A DNA stretch of 64,000 nt. Source: Diogma glabrata (Eukaryota > Arthropoda > Insecta > Diptera > Cylindrotomidae). The stretch spans positions 390,501,269-390,565,268 of the forward strand of contig OY856187.1 in the NCBI GenBank assembly GCA_963693315.1. Reading direction: 5' to 3'. The translations under genes were made by a program, and so were the position numbers. Below are positions 11,292-22,100 of this stretch, piece by piece. The notes beneath the pieces are model-generated. The model made no database searches, was not told the origin of the DNA, and saw only the letters and a list, made by a program, of their open reading frames with translations. The stretch's first letter is position 1, and the number at the start of each line of letters is the position of its first letter.

Positions 11292-13065
11292 GTAGAACAT
11301 GAAACAATAAATTGAACAATATAAGAATACGACTTTTATTTCACTCCGTCTTAACAATTTCAAGTTGAGAGTAATCAATTTCAAGTTGAACTAAGACTTT
11401 CAAATTTGGAAAAATCAATTTTGTTTTGAGACTAATCAATTTCAAAATAAGACATCAATAAATTGATTACACAATACACAATACGTAAAGATTACTTTAT
11501 GTATCAGTTTATCGAAGTAATTAGTTGTGTCAACGTAAACGACCCCTAGCCTACCCTTAGGTCGACTCCGGTACAACCGACGTACTACTTATTTCTTTAT
11601 TTTAGAATGTTCTACCTTTGTTAATTAAAGCGTGGAGAGACTTAAATTTTTCCTAGCGTGGAGGGACTTAGATTTTATTAAATACTCTAATAGAAACTTA
11701 CCACTCTCTTCTTCTGTTTCGTGTCCGTACTACCATACATATAAACGGTTACATCACACCAAGGCAAATTTTTGAATGAATGTTAACTGCATTCCATCCC
11801 CAGCGAAGTAGGATTCACTGCCTCGCGGCTATTGCTCCTGGCTATGTTAGTAATTGGTTCAACCACTTTACCTTTTATAATAAAATCTAAACACAAAACT
11901 AGTTAATGTGTTGCATTGGAACGCTCAAGGTAAGTTTGTATTAGTATCATTTGCCTATAGGTACCTATATATACAACGACTTGTGGTCTTACCTCGTTGG
12001 AACAACATTCATTCTGTACCTTTAAGCCCAGAGTTCTTGTGTCAGCTCCAGATTCTATTTGGTGAATATCCTGACTACCGCAGTTGATTCTACAATGGTC
12101 TTATAAAGACTCAGAAAACGCGTAGTTATCCCGCAGATGCAGTTACAGATCGTTGGGCAGGGCGGCTCCTAAAAATATCTTGTCTTGCTCTGTAACATGG
12201 TTGATGCTACAGAGTTCTACGGCTTGGACTTACCCAGTCTATCTTATTTCCTATATTTTTTCCTGGAGCAGAATGTGGTTCCGGCTGCATTTTGTGGCGG
12301 TAGTGGTATCGTAGATAAGTCTCTCTGGATATCGATAACCGTATCTTCTTTATCTTTGTTTCTACTCTAGTTGGCTTTCATAGCTGTAGTAGAGGATATT
12401 CGCTGCCGCCGATTTCGTCTACCTCGATACTTCATTGATCTCGATTAATGACTTGCCTGACCCTGACTTTCCAAGACTTACCATTACTTCGTGTTCGTCT
12501 TTGAATTGTCTTTTTAACAGAGCAAGAGAGTTCTGCCTTACTCTATTACAACGTATCGTGTCTTGAAGTGGATGCCTTCTAGCTCCTTTGAAAGCCAACC
12601 CCTTCATCATTGTGTCCAAAATCGCATTTAAACTCTCTCCAGATCCTTTTACTCAGAATGGCGAGAGGATTTCCACGCTTGGAACAACGTACAAAAACAA
12701 AGCAAAGCACAAAGACGAGTGAACTACAAGTAATTCTTCTTTTCTATTTAGTCAAACCATTTATCAATGTTTAATCAACGTTTCATAATTAAAGAATGTA
12801 GTACTAAAACAGACCTAAAACGAAAACTTAAAAACAAAATGCAGCGGATATGAAAAGCCGAAAACTGAGGCACAGAAATAATTAAAATTTTCATATATAA
12901 TACATGCGTTCCTTTGGAACAAAATAGCTACTCAACGCAGCTTTTGAGTAGATCACCAATGGAACGCCAAAAATTTAAAAATATTTCAAATATAGCCACA
13001 CATTTTTATTATTATTGAAAATATTTGTCGGGCTTATATTTAGATCCGACCGGTCCATGTTATAA
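11292..13065. other. Intergenic region between peroxidase and LINE
   Basis: No supported gene. 11550-12660 is less AT-rich than its surroundings and contains broken minus-strand frames (for example 12419-12619), suggesting an old decayed TE that I cannot classify. The rest is simple AT-rich sequence. Confidence 0.4.
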
Positions 13066-13069
13066 TTAA

Positions 13070-16000
13070 AAATACCATTCATTCATCATTCGGAGTCAGA
13101 CGAGTCGACGTCTCCTAAATTTTAAAATAAACAAAAACATAATAATCGAAAATAGATAAATAATAGTGTTATAAGTGTTAATAAGTGTTAGTAAGTGTAG
13201 TAGCTAATAAGTAAATAAGTGTTATAGTGTTTGTGTTAATGTTTATGAAAAATAAAAGTGTTGAAGAACGGACGCGTACAATTATATAATTGGTGAGATT
13301 GTTCTTTATTAAAAAATTATTTGGTATTTTGTGTTCACTATTACCAAGAGGTAGGCAGGTAAAATTTTACCTTTTATTGCTTTGATGTAATAAATTTATT
13401 TATTATTTTAAAGCATTTGTCTTGGTAATAGAAACCCAAAAATCTTGTTTTAGTTGTTATTGATTTTTTTGGATTGCCTGGGTTTTTTTTTTATTTGAAG
13501 TTTTGTGACATGATCTAGCTCCTCCCACCTCGGACTTATTTTGGGAGTTGGAAAGTGTCAGTTGGTTGATTGTGAAATGTTTTTTTTTTGACAAAAGTTA
13601 GGAATTTCGAATTTAACCCTTTATTTGTGCTCGTCAATTTTGTTAGTGTATTTTGTGTCCCCATTTTTTTTTTTGCTTTTCTCTTATCGTGCTACTGTTG
13701 CATGAAATCTGCTACCGTGTTTTTGTGACAGAGATACCCAGTTTCTTTTGTACTGTTTAGTGTTGAAATTTAGGCCTGGCCGAATTTCAGTAGCTATGCC
13801 TGCAATGTCAAAGGGTAAGTCTTTGTCTCAACAAAATGGCCGCAGAGTGAACCAACAGCTTAGCATTGACTTCACCAACATAAGAGGTCTCAATTCGAAT
13901 CTAAACGAGGTTCATCACTACATCGAAAAAAATAAACCTGACATATTGTTTCTTACCGAAACAATTGTTAGTGGCAAAGCATCGAAGTTGGATCCCGACA
14001 AATACCGGATGCCTAGTTACGAATTGGAACATTCCTTTTATAACAAGCATGGTGTCTGTGTATTTGTTCGAGATTCACTTTCATGTGTGAGAATTAAGGC
14101 CTACGAGTTGAACTCTAAGCACCATAATTCTATAGCACTGAAGATCTCAGGTGTTGATGAAACTATGTTTATAATAGGATTATATAGATCCCCAAATTCT
14201 CCCCCAGGATGTCCCTTTTTCGATCAAATATCGGCTAATCTAGACAAGATTACCACGGACTACCCCAAAGCAAGACTGGCCATTCTTGGAGACTTTAATA
14301 TTCATAATAAAGAATTGCTTAAGTATTCATCGCGCACTGACGACGTAGGAAGACAAGCCGAACTGATACTCGCAGATTATCACGGTTTGACGCAAATGAT
14401 AGAGTGTCCCACTAGAATCGCAGACAATTCACATCATAACAATAATTTGCTGGATCTGTTTTTGACAAACGAACCAGATACTACGAAGACAAAAGTTGAA
14501 CAACCCCTCGGAACATCAGACCATTTACTAATATCAGCAATAGTGCAATTTACATCACCGACACAAATTAAAGCAAATCCTCGCCGGGTTTGGAACTATA
14601 AACGCGCTGACTGGGAGGGACTGAGAAACTTTTATGACGAAACACCTTGGAAAACTATTTGTTGTGTTGATCAAGATCCTAGCACATCGGTAATAAGAAT
14701 TTCTGAAATCATAAAAGAAGGAATGCGGCGGTTTATTCCAAATCGATTATTCACTCCTAAAACTGAGCCTTGGTTCACACGGGATGTTGATGAGGCAGTG
14801 AGGAATAAACGCAAAGCATTCAAGACGTATAACGCTAATAAAACACCTGAAACCCATAGCGCCTATAAGAAAGCCAGAAATATTAGTAAATTCAAAATAG
14901 ACTTGGACAAAGACGCGTTTATCCAGAAGAAAGCAAAGAAATTCGCCGAGCACCCATCTGGCTCACGTAGTTTCTTTCAGGCAGTTAAATCAGTCCAGAG
15001 CAATTTTACTCGATCCTCTATTCCAACCTTAGTTCTGAATGACATTCCCGTGAGCGACTCGAAAAAGAAAGCGGATCTATTGGGTCGTATTTTCGCAGAA
15101 AACTCAAACATAGTTGAACCCCCCCATTCTCCTACACTCATTCCCCCAGTTGTAACGAAAATGAAACCAATTATTTTTCGTTGCAATATTGTACGGAAAA
15201 TGCTTCTTTCTATCAATATCAACAAATCTGCTGGCCCAGACGGTATTCCACCCCTCATTCTTAAAAACTTTGCTAGGCAACTAGCTCCAATTTTAACAAA
15301 AATTTTCTATTTATCTTATAAAACCGGAATATTTCCCGATTCTTGGAAGCTGGCCAGCGTTCAACACATATCAAAGAAAGGCAGTAAGATAGACCCTAAC
15401 AATTATAGACCAATTGCAATTCTGTCGGTTTTAGCTAAAATATTTGAAAAATATGTTAACTACAATTTGATAGATTATTTGGAAATGTCGCAAATTATTT
15501 ATGATAAGCAGTATGGTTTTCGTAGAAGTCATGCAACAGGTGATCTGTTAGCCTACGTATCCCATCTCTGGAACAAATCGCTGGAAAACCACGGTGAAAC
15601 ATTCAGTATTTCACTTGACATTTCTAAAGCATTTGATAAAGTGTGGCATAAAAATCTTATAGCTAAATTAAAATCTTATGGCATAGACCATCTTACTGTC
15701 TCATGGATTCATAGTTTTCTTACAGGTCGCCAATTTCATGTTAATTTAGATGGTATCACATCCAATATTTTCACAACCAATGCTGGGGTTCCCCAAGGTT
15801 CGGCACTCTCACCAACCTTGTTTCTTCTATACATTAATGACTTACTTATTTCCACAGTGCACCCAATCCATAGTTTTGCTGATGACAGCACATTACATGC
15901 ATCACATGCATCTCCTAAATTTCGATCTCATACTGCAGTTACCACTGATAGAGAGTTGCTAATTGATTCCATCAACAAAGATCTGGAGCGTATAATGGAA

Positions 16001-16862
16001 TGGGGTGATCGTAATCTCGTTTCATTTAATCCAACCAAAACCAAATTATGCCGTCTTTCACGAATGGAGCGACATAAAAATTTTCCTATTAAAATAAACC
16101 AAGAGGAATTGCGTGAGGTTGAATCAGTTAGACTTCTTGGAGTGGATATTCAAAATAACCTGAAATGGAATAAACATGTGTTCAACCTCGCTAAATCTGC
16201 AATGCAAAAATTAGGATTCTTGAGTCGATGTAAAAAGTATTTCAATCCCGAGCAAATTTTGCTAATCTTCAAGTCCTTTATTCGTCCATGTATGAAGTAC
16301 TGCTGTCATGTTTGGGGAGGTGCTTGTCAGTCAACAATAAATTGTTTAGACTCTGTACAGAGAAAAGCAATACGGTTGATTGGTAATACCGAACTAACGG
16401 ACCAGCTTGATTCACTCCAGCACAGAAGAAATGTGGCTGAATTGTCAATCTACTATAAATATAACTTTAGCGAATTCTCCTCTAAGGAAATTCAAAATAT
16501 TCTTCCATCGTGTGCGCAGTATAATCGACAAACAAGAGCTGCCGAGTTATCCCATCCATTTGTTGTACAAATACCTCGTTGTAGAACTGTGTCCTTCCAA
16601 AACGACTATTTCAATAGAGTGGCCAAATTATGGAACTCATTGCCCTCCTCTGTATTTCCCGATGAATTTTCTCCTCAGGCATTTAAAGAAAATGTCCATT
16701 ATCATTTAAAAAAATTAGTATAGTTATCCCTATATCCCCATTCCTTCCATTCCTTTATAGATGACATGGTATCTTCGGATATTCAAAGAGTCTAAATAAT
16801 GAATATTTCATATTTAGTGTGCTAAACATGTCTAACTAATTAATAAAAAAAAAAAAAAAAAA
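13070..16862 (+). mobile_element. Non-LTR retrotransposon (Jockey/CR1 group), apparently intact, with poly(A) tail
   Basis: A long 5' leader (13070-13795, starting near CATTCGGAGTCAGACGAG) is followed by one long ORF and a 3' UTR ending in about 18 A residues at 16845-16862. The 3' UTR block AATGAATATTTCATATTTAG is found again at 21131-21150, so other copies exist here. I see no ORF1/gag upstream of the endonuclease-RT ORF. The 5' boundary is approximate, and I did not find a convincing target duplication. Confidence 0.85.
13796..16723 (+). CDS. LINE endonuclease-reverse transcriptase, intact ORF
   Basis: 975 codons from the first ATG (13796, MPAMSKGKS) to a TAG; the frame is open further upstream without ATG. 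An N-terminal AP-like endonuclease shows ILFLTET (catalytic Glu), LAILGDFNIHN and GTSDHLLIS (Asp-His). The RT follows: SAGPDGIPP, NNYRPIAILS, YGFRRSHATGD, the Asp-bearing SLDISKAFDKVWH, NAGVPQGSALSP and HSFADDSTLH (catalytic FADD). A C-terminal region of the Jockey/CR1 kind (RKAIRLIG, WNSLPSSVFP) closes the protein. All visible catalytic residues are present and there is no stop, so it could be active or recently active. The product would nick and prime at target DNA. Confidence 0.9.
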   Translation: MPAMSKGKSLSQQNGRRVNQQLSIDFTNIRGLNSNLNEVHHYIEKNKPDILFLTETIVSGKASKLDPDKYRMPSYELEHSFYNKHGVCVFVRDSLSCVRIKAYELNSKHHNSIALKISGVDETMFIIGLYRSPNSPPGCPFFDQISANLDKITTDYPKARLAILGDFNIHNKELLKYSSRTDDVGRQAELILADYHGLTQMIECPTRIADNSHHNNNLLDLFLTNEPDTTKTKVEQPLGTSDHLLISAIVQFTSPTQIKANPRRVWNYKRADWEGLRNFYDETPWKTICCVDQDPSTSVIRISEIIKEGMRRFIPNRLFTPKTEPWFTRDVDEAVRNKRKAFKTYNANKTPETHSAYKKARNISKFKIDLDKDAFIQKKAKKFAEHPSGSRSFFQAVKSVQSNFTRSSIPTLVLNDIPVSDSKKKADLLGRIFAENSNIVEPPHSPTLIPPVVTKMKPIIFRCNIVRKMLLSININKSAGPDGIPPLILKNFARQLAPILTKIFYLSYKTGIFPDSWKLASVQHISKKGSKIDPNNYRPIAILSVLAKIFEKYVNYNLIDYLEMSQIIYDKQYGFRRSHATGDLLAYVSHLWNKSLENHGETFSISLDISKAFDKVWHKNLIAKLKSYGIDHLTVSWIHSFLTGRQFHVNLDGITSNIFTTNAGVPQGSALSPTLFLLYINDLLISTVHPIHSFADDSTLHASHASPKFRSHTAVTTDRELLIDSINKDLERIMEWGDRNLVSFNPTKTKLCRLSRMERHKNFPIKINQEELREVESVRLLGVDIQNNLKWNKHVFNLAKSAMQKLGFLSRCKKYFNPEQILLIFKSFIRPCMKYCCHVWGGACQSTINCLDSVQRKAIRLIGNTELTDQLDSLQHRRNVAELSIYYKYNFSEFSSKEIQNILPSCAQYNRQTRAAELSHPFVVQIPRCRTVSFQNDYFNRVAKLWNSLPSSVFPDEFSPQAFKENVHYHLKKLV

Positions 16863-17009
16863 CCAAAACAGTTTATAACCGATCTAAATAAAATCAAAAC
16901 ATAAACTGCTTCTCAACTACACAACTTGTTCGAGGTAGAGTAGATCAAAGCAAATTTGAACAAGTTTGATTTTCAATGGAACGCGTCTAATATCACGAAT
17001 CGTCAAATA
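16863..17009. other. Intergenic, no feature seen
   Basis: Flank of the LINE; nothing supportable. Confidence 0.4.
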
Positions 17010-17132
17010 ATAGCCGATTATTTTTCATAATCATTACTATGAATGTCATTTGAGGTGCCCGAGCGCGCGTAGCGCACGAGGGAAATTTTCAACCTCAAAT
17101 TGCATGAGTTTTAATGTTTAAAAATAATCGAC
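17010..17132. mobile_element. Small MITE with AT-rich arms and GC-rich centre
   Basis: Imperfect inverted ends (CGATTATTTTTCATAATCAT on the left; the complement of CGATTATTTTTAAACATTAA on the right), then CATTTGAGGT/ACCTCAAATT, around a GC-rich core CCCGAGCGCGCGTAGCGCAC. Non-coding. Confidence 0.55.
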
Positions 17133-17867
17133 TAATAATTTGGCGACGAGTTGTATTTAGCAAACAATTTAACGAACAGAAATAGTAACATTATTTCATA
17201 CAACATAATTCTTTGTTGTCATTTTTTCTTCTAACAAAATGAAATATTATTCCATCTTAGTAGGCGCATAAATGTTATAAATTTGTAATTTAATTTTAAC
17301 AAATAAACATAAACATGGAATCATTTATGAATGAAAACGGACATTTTTATTATTTGCAAATTGCATTTTTACATAATTTTGTATTACTGAATAATTTGTA
17401 GAAAAAATTTTATTTAGAAACTAATAATTATCTTTTATTCTCTTTCAATTATTAATTTCAATTTATTTGTATGTATTTTCCATAATAATAGTAGGTATTA
17501 TTGTATTGTTTTCTAACCTATAGCCTAATGAACTTAACCTATTGTCTAATGAAAATTTTCCTATAAAAAAATTATCATTATTCAATTGGTATGATTCCGA
17601 TTACTCAAATTGTTTTGATTTTATTAAAATTATTTTCAAATTATAATCACAGTGGCTTTGATACGGTTTGTTCAAAAATCAAATTTTAAATTAAATTCTC
17701 CTATTTCGTTTGGTTGAATTTGGTTGATTGCTTGGGATGGGGGTTTATTTATCATCAGAGCTTTTTTTAATCAGAAATTTGATTTATCAATTAAAACAAT
17801 AAAGATTTATTGTTTTAATTGAAAAAAATGTTTTTATTTTATATAATACACAATTCTTTGTCAGAGA

Positions 17868-18007
17868 ATAGAGTAGTGTAATCAATTCGTGTGTAATGAA
17901 TTTTATTCTCTCGCAAAATTAAAATTTTCGCTCGTGCCTCGCTCAAATTTAAACTTTTGCTTGAGAATAAACTAGTTCATTACACACTGATAGATTAAAC
18001 TACTATT
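17868..18007. mobile_element. Small MITE related to that at 23799
   Basis: Imperfect inverted ends: TAGTGTAATCAATTCGTGTG on the left, and the complement of TAGTTTAATCTATCAGTGTG on the right, continuing into TAATGAA. The centre contains TCGCTCGTGCCTCGCTC. The terminal pattern resembles the element at 23799-24136 (AATAGTAGATTG..ATTACTAGTG). Confidence 0.5.
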
Positions 18008-18009
18008 AA

Positions 18010-19171
18010 ACAAAATTATAATTAAAAAAAAAATTATCTCGTTAAGAAAAAAAAATTATCTCATCATCTCGTTTTAAATTAATATATTAAGTAGGCCGAA
18101 AATTGTCACTATAATTCGCTGTTCCTTCCCATCAGAGAAAAATAATCGACATAATTCATTTTGATTTGTTAAAAAATAGTATATGAAGCGTTTTTATTGA
18201 ACCTTATCGAGACCTTATTTAGTGAGTTGAATTGTCATAAAAATTAGATATCAGAATTAGAAGTAAAATAAGTTGGTAATAAAATAAGTGTGTTGGAAGT
18301 AGACCCAACTTCACCCACAAACTTTACTTTGCGTTTAGTTTCAAAACGTTTAATTATGCGAAAACAGGCATAAAAAATATGGACGAGCCATCTCCCACCA
18401 CACTCAACCGTCCACCGCCCACACTTATATTTCGGCCAAAATGCAAATCTTTAAAGTTCAATCAAACTCACTCAATAACTCCAGACTGTAGAGTGGACCA
18501 CAACGAAATGTTATGCATGCGCGTTATACTGCAACTCATTGAATATATGAACGTATAAAAAAGAATATGACATTTAAAGTAAGATTTAATTATTATTCGA
18601 TTTTTATTAATTAACAATAAATTATATTGATATTTACGTGCATCATAATATGGAATTAAATAAACAAAAAATTATTTAAATGCATATTTTTAACTCTCAA
18701 CTAATTAAAATATGTATGTATATATGGCATACATATTAATTAAAAATAATAATTTGTACACACCTTTGGGTTGGAAATAACCAAATTTTAAAAATTTTTT
18801 ATATTAAAAATTTTTCATTGAAAATTAATTTATTTTAAAAGAATTATAAAATTGTCTAATTAAAAGTTTTATATTTAAACAGAACTAACAAAAATTATTT
18901 AACTAGCACCTATATTTATAGCGTGCCGACACATAAAAAATAAAACAATATCCGATCCAAAAAAACATAGTGGGTAGTAGTACGTGGACAACAAAATTTT
19001 AAATCTAGCAAAACGAATATTCAACAAAAAAGACGTTCTTTTAAAGTCCTTCACCATATGTTCTATATACTCATTTCTAAGATGTTCCCAATACTTTTTT
19101 AATATACATAATATTTATTTAAATAGGTAATTAAAATAAGATAATCAATTGGATATCTAGTTAATAACTTG
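18010..19171. other. Intergenic region downstream of EMC2
   Basis: AT-rich and should hold the EMC2 3' end; TTTATT motifs (AATAAA on the minus strand) occur near 19110. A moderately GC-rich patch at 18360-18520 has no coding pattern I recognise. Confidence 0.4.
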
Positions 19172-22100
19172 TCAGTTTGATTTTATATCTATATTCCCAA
19201 ATGACTGTTCTAGTGCAGCTAAAAATGTTTCATTTTGCTTTCCTTTTTCTGCTAGTTGAGGTTTTGTTCTTGCAGAAATTTGCTTTAAAGTCCATTGAGC
19301 TAATTTTTGTGCTTCTTTTCTTTTGTTCACCAAGGCCTTTGAATTAGCAATATGGCCACAACACTATAGGAAAAACGAAATCTGATTCAAATGTTCCATA
19401 TAAAAAATATTATATCGACTATTATTTTGAAAACGTACATTTTTTTGTTGATTTTTAAATTTTTGATTTTTAAAAAATCTGAAATTTTAATATATTCTTG
19501 TTATTGACGAAAGAAAAAAAGTAATTTTTGCTTTTATTTTTTGAGTATTCTGAATCGCAGTTATGCGCGGTTGAACTTTTGTGGCTTTTTCACGTAGTTT
19601 TGGTAATGGTGTCAATGTTTTGTTAATAGATCCCATAAATTTCATGCGATTTATGTATATTTTTGCAATAAAGAGAAAAATAGTTGAATAATCGAAATGT
19701 GTAAGTTGGATATTAATAATTTTTCTCTTTTCCGCTGAGCGGCGCGTTAAACCTTGGTTTACTTCAAAGCTCATAGCTCAAAAATCGTCCTTTTTTTTTG
19801 TTTTTCACAAATTTTAAAGTAAACACATGCAGCTATGAAACTAAAAATAAAAAGTGAGACATTCCATACGGATTTTTTATACGATTTTTTAAAGTTTAGT
19901 GTATGAAATATTCACATATGTTTTTAGATCAAATTAATTATGCTTTACTAAATAGTCCAGTAACTTTATACATCACATTATGCGTCAAATCCGGTAGTTC
20001 TGATTTTTTGCAGACTTGTTTATGATGTTGGCCTAATGAATAATCCAAGTTTGTGACCGAACGTTCGAGCGCCGAACGCAACTTTGTCAAAAATCGAAAA
20101 AACCACGAAAAAATCGTTATTTTTTCAAATTTTGGCGATTATAACCCTAAAGGACTAGTTTTTTCTTTGTACTTTCTTGGGACGGCTTTAAAGTAGATTA
20201 AATTTGCTACAATATGATACTAGATGTGTCTCTGTTGACCCAATAGTTTCCGAGATTAAGCAGTTCAAAGCAGGGTTGTGCCGTAGACAAAATAGATTAC
20301 TTTACATGTATAGATTACGCATAGATTACGTGTAAATTAAGCGAGATATTTTCGTGTAATCTATAATGTAAACTATTTTGTAACCTATTTATTTGATATG
20401 TGCATTCTAAACTTTAGCAATTAAATTTAGCAATTAAATTAACTTTTTTCAAGATCGCAAGATCTTGTTTTTGACAATACTATTGATCATGTCTTTTGCG
20501 AAAAAATCGAAAAAAATTTACAATATTTAAATAATACAATATTTCCACATATTTCTTCTTAAATCCAAATTAATAGATTACACCAAATTTACATAGATGA
20601 CATAGATTACATTACATAGATTACATGTAATGTAATCTATTTTAGATTACGCGTAAAGGAACAACCCTGGTTCAAAGTTTATCATTTTTTTTTCGACATT
20701 TGCAATTTTTGCAATTCTGTCGTTCTGAATGAATTTTCGAGTGACTAAAATAATGTCTAAAATATTGCAAAATATTGCGAAATATTGCGAAGTTACAAAA
20801 ATGATAAACTTTGACAGGCTCAATCTCGGAAACTATTGGGTCTACAGAGACAATTCTAGTATCATATTGTAGCAAATTTAGTCTACTTTAAAGCCGTCCT
20901 AAGAAAGTATAAAAACGCAAAGTCGCGTAGTCGCAAACTAAACGCGAACTAAAAAATTTTGACCCCCATTTACTACATAAAATACCTCGTAGTAGGTATC
21001 AAAGCCATACAACTATGGCTTTCCAGAATGATTATTTTAATAGACTGATCAAATAGAACTTAATGCCCGATGAATTTTTCCCATCTCCTTTTCTCTAGTG
21101 GAGATGCTATCTTCGGCTACTAAAGAGTTTAAATAATGAATATTTCATATTTAGTGTGCTAAACATGTTTAACTAAATAAAAAAATTGCGTATTAAAACC
21201 GATATAAACAAGAGTTTCCCAATTCGATCGTCATTGTTATACTAAACGATTCTGCTCAAAACTTGACTGAAACCATTCAATTCGGGATTATTAAATTCGT
21301 TCCCTTTTTAATAATAAAACCACAATAAAAAATGTTTTCGAAGGTGACAAAATTGCCTCTTAGAAGCTAACGTAGATTATTTAACATTTAATTACACAAC
21401 AAAAATCTCATTAATCGGTCCTATAGTAAGTATCAAAAAGCTAACAATGGTTTAATACCAGAAAATTGAAAACAAATAAGCCGAAATTCACAGATCGAAA
21501 GTGGCAAAACTTTCGATTATGTCAATTTCTGACAAAAGTTTTTCGAGTGCCTTTGATTCTTTAAATTGTGGTACTAATTATTATAGCATCTCTATATCAT
21601 TGAAATTCATTTTGTTCGTAAAACGCTTTGATTCAAACCCAACTGTTTTGGAACATCGAAAGATCGAAAGCCCCAAATTCAGGAGTTAATATGAAAGCTT
21701 AATTTCAAACCCAAAATTGCCTAAAAACTTTGAAGGGCGGGTTAAACAACAACAAAGTCTTTTCACTGGACGAAATTCTATGTGCTAACCTTTAGTTATT
21801 CTTCTAACCTAATGATCTAAACACATTTTCAAAAGAACTTCCACGCACTTTAACTAAAATTTTCTACACATTTTATATAAATTTGGTATTTTTTTCGTGC
21901 TGGAAGTTGGCCAATATCCAGCCGATTCACAAAAAAGGAATGAAATGTGATATATCAAATTATAGATCACCAGTCTTACAGTTCCCACTCCTATTTAAAA
22001 TACATGAGCAAAATTTTCATTCACATATATAAAATTTTTTGGAAGAGAAAAATTTGATATCTGATAGTCAGTCAACTCGGTTTTCGAAACAAAAAATCAA

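Noticed and set aside
12419..12619. 66-codon minus frame with a GKSGSGKS string as a nucleotide-binding protein
   Set aside because: No Walker B or other P-loop context. The surrounding frames are broken, and the motif can occur by chance in a decayed element.
19487..19774. 95-codon minus frame as a gene inside EMC2 intron 4
   Set aside because: It lies in an arm of the foldback, its mirror copy at about 23276 is frameshifted and stopped, and no domain is visible.
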